Shown one piece after another: positions 10,301 to 18,882 of a DNA stretch of 28,980 nt. Source of the DNA: Hyphochytrium catenoides (lineage: Eukaryota; Sar; Hyphochytriomycetes; Hyphochytriales; Hyphochytriaceae). The stretch covers positions 1 through 28,980 of the forward strand of contig FLMG01001750.1 of NCBI GenBank assembly GCA_900088475.1, given 5' to 3'. Position numbers and translations under genes: made by a program. Positions within the stretch are counted from its first letter, which is position 1; every line of letters starts with the position of its first letter. Under the pieces are notes generated by a model. The model did not search any database. It worked only from the letters and a program-made list of their open reading frames with translations, and was not told where the DNA came from.

Positions 10301-13141
10301 ATCTTCTATTCTCCACTTATACGCAGCCTATTTGCTCTGCCATGTTCTACTTCCAACGTCTCTTGTTTCTTCAGTTCCTTTGTATGCTTGTCTCTCTTTC
10401 CTGTATTGTTACTTATTCAACTGGCCATCGCTTGTCAGATATACGTGCACAGCAAGGTCATGATTGTGGATGACTCGAAGGTCATTATCGGCTCTGCCAA
10501 CATCAATGATCGCAGCATGAACGGCGACCGGTAAGCAGCACCATGCGCAAGTTTGCCATCCGCTCTCTCTTTCTCTGCATTTTAGAAAAGCAACTGAAGA
10601 TTTGATCTTTTCTGTATAGGACCTTCTAGCGGTACCTATATGTCATCCTCACGTTCGCTAATGTCGGCATGTCGTGATCCTCTTTGTCTCCTAATCTTGC
10701 AGGGACAGTGAGATCGCTCTGCTAATGGAAGATCGGATGTTAGTCGACTCTTTGATGGCGGGCCAACCTGTTAGGGTCGGAAAGCTAGGACAAGAGTTGC
10801 GGATCAAGCTTATGGCGGAGCATTTGGGCCTAGAGTTGGTTAGCAAGTTGACTTTCCAGGATTCGGCTACTCCTCTTCCTCTTTACCTCCTCGTTGACGA
10901 TGCGACTCTTAATAGAATTGCTAATGATTCTTTTGCTAGGTTCCGTCCACAACGGAGAAGCTTGCCGATATCATCGCCACTTCTACCTGGGGCTGGGTTT
11001 CTTCTGTGGCTAAGGTCAATACGATCATCTACGATGATGTCTTCCGCTGTATCCCCGCGGACCACATCCGACAGTTTAAGGACCTTGGAATCTTCAGTCC
11101 CACGCTGGTCAGATGAAATCCCGTGTTTTAATGAGAATGGAGGATAGATAAGAAGATGTCACTCTGATCAATGATAGGAAATGAGCGAAGAGATAGGGAG
11201 ATAATTTTGAACGTGTTCTTCAAGATGATAGCCTTGCAACTGATCTCTCTATCTCCCTCTCTGCCTCTTTGTCTCTCTCTCGCTCTTTCAGATCTACGAA
11301 CACCAACGAATGGCTGTAAATGTCCGAGATGTGTCCCTTTGGGCTGCTGAGAACCTGAAAGATGACGATCCAAAACCTTGGACAGACAGTGCGGGGAAGG
11401 AGATCTCCGGAGACACCATAGACCTCAGTCAATGGAAGGTAAGGGTACGACCTGTCACGACGTGCAAATGCATCCTCCTAAACTCCAAGGAAGAGAATAA
11501 GGGCATTAAAAGAGGTCGGAGGGAAGCATTGGAATCGGTAGAAAGAACGAACAGCTTACGAAGAGCTTGCGCAGAGCTTACATCACTCCCCTCTTTCCCT
11601 ACTTCCACTCATATTCCTGCTCTTCTCTCTCCATAAATGTCCCGATAGGTAGCGCCACCTGATTCCAAAGTCCTCTTCCTTCCGCGAGACAAGGAAGGCT
11701 GGTGCTATGCGCCAGATTTCAAAACATTCTCTCTTGCAGACGTCATGGCATTGAAGGAGCAGTGTGGAGACCTCTCTCGCAAAGAGAGGCTGAAATGGTT
11801 CTTGACTCACCAGCGTTGGTTAGCAGTAGTTAGAAGAAGAGTTTGGATCAAGAAAGGAGAGCTCGAGGGCGAGGAAGGGATGGAGGAGGCCAGAACTTCC
11901 TATGGTATGGTAGATCCTCCACGTCCCATACTATTAGAAGTACAGTGAATGTTCAAAGATGCCCCTGCTCTTTCTGACCGGACCTGTCTGACCTAGCTGG
12001 GAAGCCTTTAGCTCGTCAGGCTTCTCCTTCGCTACCATGTTCTCCATACCATATTTACCGTTAACCTGGTCTTTGCTTGTAGATGTTCTGGGTAGTCCAC
12101 GAGAAAGCTCGGAGGGCTTCATTTTCACGACATCCCCCAACATGACAGGTACGTGGCTATGATCATGAGATCATTCTTGTAGCCAGCAACACCAATGTCC
12201 TCCTTCTGCATTCATTACTGAAGATCTTCTCCCATATACATTCTGACAATAACCACGCTTGCCTCCGCCAGGGCGTGGTGTCGAAGGCAGCTCTTCTGCA
12301 TACACTCTGGGGCCGCAAACAAGCTCCGGGAGCTTCCGCCTCCCAAATGGTACGAACATATCGTTGTTTTTGGGGTCTGGGACACTGCATTGGCTTCCTG
12401 CAAGTAGTAGATGGTCCTGATTTGGCTCTTGTTGTTGTCAGGGCAACTTTACGTGGTTCATGGCCTACAAGCAGACAGAGAAAGAGGGAGACAGATTGAG
12501 AGAGAAAGCGAGCGCTCGGAGTCCGAGGCATCTCTCGCCAGCTCGATTGTAAGTACCTGGAGAAAGTTATACCCGCAGCGAAGCAGTGGTGCAGCAACCG
12601 AGAGCCTTCATCGCAGGGTGAGAGTTATACACATATCCGAATGCTCGTTTCTATCTTGACAGCGCGTTGCATATTGAAGTTCAATGGCTGGCTAATAGCT
12701 GCCCGGGACTTACGCTAATCTTTCTGGCATCTCTGTTCAGTTCCATCGATCCATAAGTGGTACCACCACTATGTCTTCCTTTGTTTTTTTGGCTTAAAGA
12801 GCCTCATTTTCCAACGCCTGTGTGTGATGCTTCTTAGGTCTTTGGCTAGTTGTTTATGCTGAGCACCAATCTCTTCGTTCCTTCAGCCATTTTTGCAGTC
12901 ATCTGCTAGTCGCTATCTGGACGGTGAGTTGGATTCTGACATGGAGCAACACAGACCATCTTCGCCTTCCTCTGTGCTGCGTGAGAGCCTCTTTCCCGCC
13001 GTTCGCAGTGGTAGAGGGGAGGCAGTAGGTGTCGTCTACCGCCTGAGAGGCATTCAAGGGCACCTGGTGCAATTTCCTCTCAATTTTCTTGCAGACGAGA
13101 AGCTTCGTCCCGCTTATCTGCCTAAGAGTCTGCACATGTAG
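1357..13141 (+). CDS. PX/transmembrane/PH phospholipase D with a dysferlin (DysF) insert, PXTM-PLD-like
   Basis: This enzyme should cleave phosphatidylcholine-type lipids to phosphatidic acid at a membrane. Exons: 1357-1716, 2230-2361, 2838-2923, 3109-3250, 3521-3569, 3760-3891, 4046-4267, 4492-4632, 5166-5269, 5455-5555, 5848-5932, 6068-6251, 6483-6598, 6651-6676, 6757-7277, 7626-7737, 7815-7954, 8085-8184, 8469-8654, 8801-8991, 9164-9343, 9565-9650, 9760-9879, 10155-10289, 10439-10530, 10703-10838, 10940-11107, 11292-11438, 11649-11904, 12083-12148, 12442-12548, 12899-13141. These sum to 4866 nt (1621 aa) with every phase matching. PX-like about 95-235, ending in the pre-PH motif LLSFLGFS. 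Membrane spans about 258-278, 302-325, 397-421 and 587-612. PH pieces about 331-395 and 630-665, ending RFGSY. HKD1 is H870, K872, D877 and G884-G885. IENQFF motif about 1103. HKD2 is H1221, K1223, D1228 and G1235-S1236. DysF about 1350-1466. The C-terminus carries HLVQFPLNFL, as in PLD1. The first exon is Glu/Arg-rich; an in-frame ATG at 1474 is an alternative start. Weakest points: the 6599-6756 introns, the donors at 2362 and 4268, and the acceptor before 9164. Confidence 0.88.
1717..2229 (+). repeat. First PLD intron: GA-rich half followed by CT-rich half
   Basis: The intron runs from GTGAGC to CCAG. About 1740-2130 is GA-rich on the sense strand, and about 2140-2222 is CT-rich. The two halves are complementary as RNA and could pair. 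No exon with domain content was found inside it. Confidence 0.55.
2230..3250 (+). other. PX-like domain exons of the PLD
   Basis: Three exons (2230-2361, 2838-2923, 3109-3250) plus the end of exon 1 encode a PX-like module of about residues 95-235. SNSWSIVVTRSGILRLYLRL corresponds to the core strand and following helix of PX domains, normally W-x-V-x-RRY-S-x-F. A segment with alternating basic and hydrophobic residues follows, then LLSFLGFS, which matches the FLEVS stretch that closes the PX region in PLD1 and plant PLD-zeta. The GPSIFEAHVRAVF segment then matches the linker to PH. The basic RRYS core is degenerate here. The PX call therefore rests on position and flanking motifs more than on phosphoinositide-binding residues. 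Confidence 0.6.
4046..7277 (+). other. Split PH domain with inserted membrane spans and glycosylated-type loop
   Basis: The exon from 4046 encodes a membrane span followed by YWLVVRSSSVSLYRKRS and then VFLLDGELKV, the first strands of the PLD-type PH domain. The exon from 4492 continues with HGLEVKSRSAALEV, another PH strand, and runs straight into a third span. Exons 5166-6251 encode a loop of about 165 residues with sequons at N473 (NFS), N556 (NKT) and N565 (NGT). The exon from 6483 supplies a fourth span. The exon from 6757 supplies the expected closing PH helix (DNFIRILQAVSESSVW) and RFGSY. Four spans would put PX, PH and the catalytic core on the cytosolic side and this loop in the lumen or outside; that topology is inferred. 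Confidence 0.65.
9955..10045 (+). repeat. CT microsatellite in a PLD intron
   Basis: Imperfect (CT)n with interspersed TGTC units lies in the intron between the exons ending at 9879 and starting at 10155. Similar short CT tracts lie in other introns of this gene, for example 3258-3325 and 3620-3650. They are consistent with pyrimidine tracts expanded by slippage. Confidence 0.8.
11292..11904 (+). other. Dysferlin (DysF) domain exons inside the PLD
   Basis: Two exons (11292-11438 and 11649-11904) encode about 134 residues that have no counterpart in human PLD1. The first starts IYEHQR and continues to PWTDSAGKE, matching the DysF N-part (YENQR..., then W-S/T-D-x-x-G-K). The second holds DKEGWCYAPDF and then RWLAVVRRRVWIKK, matching the DysF C-part (D-x-EGW-x-YA-x-DF ... 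VRRRxW). Known DysF proteins include dysferlin, TECPR1 and yeast Pex30-family and Spo73 proteins, all linked to membrane contact or repair. The domain lies between the PLD segment VFRCIPADH and the conserved C-terminal QFPLNFL block. An earlier donor at 11809 (GTTAGC) would cut the VRRRxW part off. The domain match favours the donor at 11905. Confidence 0.75.
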
Positions 13142-14284
13142 CGATGAGAAGGGGCCTGACCTAGGCTATTATTTTATCTATTAGGTGTTTATAAGTGGAG
13201 GAGGAGACGGATTACCATGTGCGGAGACGAGGTCCTTACATGCGCCAGATGGCGGTCGGGGTTGTCGAGGATTCTACGCATTGTACAGCCATTATATATA
13301 CTAGAGAAGCGCATCAACTAAAGTAAAGACGTTTGCTCATTGACATCACGATCCGCCATGTGTTCGATTGATAGCGTCTGACTTGGATTAGCCTCTGGAT
13401 AAGATGATAAGGCTCGTCCATCGGCCCGCGATTCTGCTTGTGGACCCCGCTTTCGAGCTGCAGCGGCGACCGGGATGGAAAGCGCCCTGGCGAGATCATC
13501 AATCATCAAAGACCCTGGACCGTGACTCCGTCGAGGACCGGACGGACGGACGATTGGGCTAAAAGAAACCCGGCCGTTAGCGGAATCAGGGCCACACAGT
13601 TTGATGTCCGCTGTAGTTCCTACTCTATCTCCGTTACTCTAGTCCCTAACAGATTAGGGATAAATATAGCGGCTAACCACAATGATGAGAAGTGGGCTCA
13701 TGGCAACCGCTAACGGCAATTGTGGCGCAAGGCGATGTGAGAAGTACTCGAGAAGCCGGAAGCTGGTGACTCGGGAACCCAGAACGCGGTCAAATGCAGA
13801 TTATCATCGCAGATCTGCGGAAAGAGAGACTGCCTCTGGGGGAGGAATAGCACAGGGCTCTGGCTGCTACCACGTAGAAGTGTAATGGTTGTTATTGACT
13901 AGCTGCAGAACACCCAGCCTGTGGGCCAGAGCGCACAGCTTTGCAGGCGCGTGTAGGTTTCTTTCTTGGGGTCCATCTACAGTCGAAGGGGACTTATCCC
14001 AAGCGTCGTGCTAGGCGGGGCGATTGAAGACAAAACTTAGTCCTACGCGGAAGTCTAGGTATTGGACTCTAGCCGATGGACTAGCTCTACTTCCCTAAGT
14101 ACCAAAATTGCCCTTACGGGGCAGATGGGCTCCAACTGGACGGCAATAGCAATGCAAGGTTGTCGGTAAGATGGCACAATTTAGATCTCCGCCACGCAGC
14201 GAAAGTATGTGTTCGCTACGATAGTCGCGTAGGCAAGGGACGAGCAGCTGGAGCGCTGCCGCCTGCAGTAAGGGAAGGACAACG
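13142..14284. other. Intergenic spacer between the PLD and SUPT7L-like genes
   Basis: The composition is balanced, without the CT/GA tracts seen elsewhere, and there are no convincing exons. Two small structures stand out. An 11-bp inverted repeat has arms at 13573-13583 and 13707-13717. Between the arms is a hairpin with a 7-bp stem at 13643-13660 (TCCCTAA, loop CAGA, TTAGGGA). The spacer should hold the 3' end of the PLD transcript and the promoter of the downstream gene. I see no clear AATAAA or TATA element. Confidence 0.6.
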
Positions 14285-17200
14285 ATGGCCTATTCTGCAA
14301 GTTTTATAGGATGGGAGAAGGCAGAGCCGATCCTGCTTCTGGAGCCACCGGAGGACGAAGAAGGAAAAAGCGCTCACTTGGCACCGGAACCGGAAGAGTT
14401 AGTTCGAAGCTGGGCTGAGCGGTAAGGAGTCGCTTTGGTCTCCATCCGGGAGGAATCTCGGTTCCTCTCATTGGTCGCTCCCTCTTTTCTTTACTGATCG
14501 CTGTCTTTCTCTTGTCTTTTCTCTTTCTGCACCTGCACCGACTCGCGTTGCTTTACATCTTGGCCAATCTCCTTTCCTGGGGAAGTCTATTGACTATTTA
14601 CTTATCATCGAGTAAGGGCGGGGTCCCTCGATATAGATCACCTCCGCTCCTTCCGTTGTCTGTTTCTCTCAATCCAGACCTCTCTTTCTCAAGACAGTTA
14701 GTTAGCCATACGCAACCATTCTTACGCTCCAATCCTCTGTATCACTCTATCCCCTGTCATCATGCCTCTTTCTTGGCCAGACCCGCCTTTGTTTGGTCAG
14801 AGCAAGAGCTTGTGTCGAACCTTCCAGCTCTCCGACAGCCAAATGTCCCAGCAGAGGTTCCTCCTGTTCTTTTAGACGATACGAGCTTAGTGCGCGAAAA
14901 TGTCTTCACGATGGCGAGGCTCAGAGATATGAAGCGCAGACTTAAGGTTGACAAAGACACGCTAGGGAGGAAGAGAGGCGGAGACAAGAAGACAGGAATA
15001 GTAGGAGATAAGGATAAGAAGGTTAAGCAAGGGACTGTTAGCTTGGAACCTGGTGAAAATGTCGAGAGCTGGAGCGATCAAGACTTTCAAAACATCCCTT
15101 TGGCAGCTCTTCAAGGGTCTCTTGCTCAGGAAAAGAAGGCGAAGAAGGATAAAGGAGGGACCCGAGGGCTAAAAAAGGAGAAAGACAAGGCAACAAATGG
15201 GAGATCGAAGAAGTTGAAGCAGAAGAGTGAGGTGGGAGGAATTGGAGGAGCGGAGCACGACTACGTAAGCGCTTCGAAAGCAGGTGAATGGACCTTTCTG
15301 CCACTCAAAGAAGCCGCTAAGTGTTGGTTGATCTGCCGTGCACTTCTTCTCTTCTCATAATGCTCGTCTACTCCTAGTCTTCCCTCTCTCCTTTTAACTG
15401 GTCTCCTTCTATCCTCAGTGGAACCCATGGACCCGATGGTTTGCTACACGCTTGATATTCCTGAGCGCTACCTTCCCTCGGCTAGCACTATGACTTCTTC
15501 ACAGGCGGCTATGGTAGGCTTTGAGCTGCATTAACGCTAAAGTCTGTCTCTGCGATGTAGCTTCTGTTGCCGAGGGCCGGGGGTGGTGGGTGAGAGGAGG
15601 GGAGGGGAGAAGACTGCTTTCTAGTCTGCCCTGCATTCGCTGTCGTTCAGTACTGCACTTGTGCCTGTGCCTGTTATGAACAATTCTCTATATAAGCCGG
15701 CAAAGCTGTTTCTCGCGGGTCTCTGGAAGCATAGCTCTAGCAATCTGGTCAACCTTCAAAAGGGCATCTCCTTCATCTGCGACCTTATACGTCTTGGGGC
15801 GTCCATTGTGGGTTGGAGAGGGGAGCACTAACCTGTCCCGTTTTAGTTAATGCAGGAAGTCGTTTCTTTGATCCAGATCCATGCAGGCTACGACTCGCTC
15901 TCGTCTCTCACCACCAGTGTCCTTACTGACATTACGATAGAGTTTCTCAGGAGAATGGGACAACACCTCGCAAAAGAGTCCGAGGCTGCATCAATGGCTG
16001 CTACGTCTCTTCTCATCAAAAAAAGGAGGAAGTTGGAGACCCCCCAAGGTCCCCTCTCATCTTCCTCTCTAAGGAACCAGGGACGTTTTGTCTCCACCTC
16101 TGAGAGGCAAATGGGCCTGCGCGAGGTTTATCAACTACCTCTGACGGGCCCAACAATATTAAGACGTGAGTCAGGTAAAACACGGGAGATCACGCCATTA
16201 GAAGTGCTCCCTACCTCTGTTGCTCCCAGGTCTTATCTCGTTGGCATGAACTATGTATCTCCGCTCCATCTAGAGTTATGCCAACGTTTACCTTGCAAAA
16301 TGACCTTACACTTTACTTACACTCACTTCTACCACTCCCTTCAGTTGACAGCACAGCAGGAGAGGCAAAGTTTGGAGTGCCACCGAGCTCAGGGGTGACC
16401 AAAGATGATGCGGATGAGGAAAAAGAGGTGGTGAAGAAGGAGCCGCTCCAAGAAAATCAACAAAAGGAACGCAATGGCGCGGTAGCAAAAACCGGAGAAG
16501 ACGGAATCGAGTCCGGACGCAGCCAGCCCTCGCCAAAGAAAGCCCAGGCTGTGCCCATTTCCCATCCTCCAGTAGGAGGCAAGAAACATGCCACAAAGAA
16601 AGTATCTACCCCTAAGGTGTCGGAGCAGGTGGGAACGGACCATAGTATACTACGATCGCTGGTTCCTCCGCTTGTGGTTCCTTCCTGGACGCTTTCCTTC
16701 GCTATAATCGTCTACATCCTTGGCCCGCGTGACTGCCGTGCTTATTTACCTGCTCTATATTGCCGTCCGCTTACTATTGTTCCCTTCCAGTCAAGGGAAG
16801 AAGCTTCGAGAGAGGCTGTGGTGGCCTACAAGTCTCTCCTGCAATTTGGCTGCTCTTTGAAGTCGTTGGAGCAGTTCCTTATCCGGATTATCAAGTTTGG
16901 TGATGGTCTGCGCATTATAGATAGGAAAATGCTGAAGAAGGGCAATAAACTCAAGGTATGGGCTTCCTGTGGCCAACCGGTAAACGAAGAGAGAGTGTAG
17001 GCCAGTGGAGATGGACGGAGAAGGGCTGCATTGCGTGCAAGGTTTTGGGTCATCAGGTGGAGCGAATGTAGACCTAAGATACCTAGTGTGCAATCTAGCA
17101 TTACAAAGAGGAGGGCTATGTGAATTGCTGACTACTATCCCCTGTAGAAGCCTTCCGCAACGGAGGGAAAGCAACGAAAAGCCCGCGATGGTGAAGACTC

Positions 17201-18341
17201 AGCTATTACTCCAGACATGATCCATGCGCTACTGGAAGCGCAGCTTGGGTCCTCTCTTCTTGAGACAAAGAAAAAAGCCAGCCTCGTCTCCCCATCTCCC
17301 CTGCTTCTGAGCCCGGCGGCGTCAGCGACCCCTGCCCCCGCACCATCAATACCGCAGAGTAAGTTGGCAGCTAAGGAGACGAAGGGCACGGAAGCCCGCG
17401 GCAAGAGTCCAGGAGCAGTCTCTGCTTCGTTGGGCCAGGCAAAGTCAGGTAACACCCAAGGTGCTATGACTGCCAAGTATCGCATGGATGTGTCTAGCTT
17501 GTGCTTCGGTCTCTTCGTCTGATATCTCCCCTCTCTATTGCCATAATCTTATCGCCTTCTCTTGTTTCCTGTGTCTTTCACCGATCCAGGCATGTTCCTC
17601 TTTGTCCTGCATGTGCACGTTCTGCCCAACTACTATAAGCTTCGTCCCTACTGTCCTTTGCTTTTTTCTTCACTTCTCTTACTTTCATCCTGTGGCATCG
17701 GCCGGGTTCGGTTCTATTAGCAGAAGCTTCTGACCCAAATCTCTTCGACATTCACTTTTCTGTTGACAGCTGGAAAGGGAAAAAAGCCTCTAGCAAGTCC
17801 AGGGAAAGGTGCCAAATCTGGGCAAAAAGGAGCTGCAGCTTCAGCTCCCCCATCCACTGCGGAGCCTGTCTCCATGGCTTCTGCCACTAAAGAACTCTAT
17901 TCGTGGCCACCCAAATTTGATGGTGAGAATACTTCCTAGCGCTTCGGATCTCCAAAAGTTGCCTCTGTCGCTCATCGTCTTCGTCATCTCAGATTGCCTT
18001 GTATACTAGATACGCATCGTCACTCTTTTGTCCTCTTGGCTCGATACATCCGCAGTTTCTAGCGCTGTGCTGCTATCTCAACTCCTTCCTCAACCTCTGC
18101 CTCTGATCATTGTCCGCTACTGACGGTTACCGATCTCACTGGTTTATATCTCTACCTGTGTGTAGACTCTCCCACCAAGGTGCTGGCTGCCGTGGCTGAC
18201 GAGGTTGTCCCTCCACCGGAAGGAGAGATAGATCTGATGAGCTTGGATTCAATCTTCGAGGCTGGCTTTGTACTTCCCCTAGACGGAGAGATGCTTCCAC
18301 TAGACGCGAGCTACGACTTGCAGGCTTTAGAGCAGCAGTAG
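14285..18341 (+). CDS. SUPT7L/Spt7-like histone-fold protein, probable SAGA subunit
   Basis: Nine exons (14285-14421, 14781-15283, 15419-15513, 15847-16165, 16345-16628, 16791-16955, 17148-17448, 17770-17922, 18166-18341) join in phase to 2133 nt, 710 aa. The key segment, about residues 246-290, reads SLIQIHAGYDSLSSLTTSVL then TDITIEFLRRMG. This is the pattern of the BTP-type histone fold in SUPT7L/STAF65-gamma and Spt7 (HAG-[FY]-D, then LTDI, then a [YF]-L helix). That fold pairs with a TAF10-type partner in SAGA. A basic KKRRK cluster at 303-307 suggests nuclear import. The N-terminal third is Lys-rich, residues 446-500 form a helical segment, an Ala/Pro/Lys-rich linker follows, and the C-terminus is acidic and hydrophobic. 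The start context is acaacgATGG. Alternative donors at 15263, 16617 and 17359 are possible. TAF3, TAF8 or another BTP-domain protein cannot be excluded. Confidence 0.62.
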
Positions 18342-18882
18342 TGTCAGAAAAAGTTGGGGACAAGCCTCACACCAAAGCAGATTTCTCTCTTTTCGTTCGC
18401 AATGGAGACTGGGAACCTTTGCGGGTTGTATTATTTATGCGGGAGAATGTTCGGCACCAGAGCCAACACCTGCCAAACAGTGTACACTGTGTCCTCTCTC
18501 TCCTGGTCCGATTTCCTCGGAGCGCCTATATTGCTCAATGGGGTCTTCTTTCTTCTTTCCTCTCACAAATAAATGTATACTCTTCCCAGCACGTGCTGAG
18601 GAAAAGGACGATACATATAAAAGAAAGTGGAAATACTACGTTATAAGCCTCCTGCATGTTAGGCATTTCAAACGTTCATCCACCTGATGGTGTGCAGAAC
18701 TACTGGAAAGGACGAGTGTACAAAGTAGAGAAATGAACTAGACTAAGACGCAGAAAAGGTTTGAATGTTTGCCTTTCCTAAAAGGAAATTCCTATGAAAG
18801 TCGGAGGCTTCAGGAAGAAGGTTGATAATGATTCATTAACTTAAGATGTGTGTGAGAGAAGGAGAACGCATGGGAGCGTGAG
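18342..18882. other. Spacer between convergent SUPT7L-like and J-protein genes
   Basis: This is 541 bases between two stop codons facing each other. An AATAAA lies at 18568-18573, 227 bases beyond the SUPT7L-like stop, and is a possible polyadenylation signal for that gene. No matching TTTATT was noticed for the opposite-strand gene. No exon-like sequence is apparent. Confidence 0.5.

Noticed and set aside
12163-12597. 144-codon minus-strand frame opposite PLD exon 12442-12548
   Set aside because: It overlaps a supported PLD exon antisense and shows no recognisable domain.
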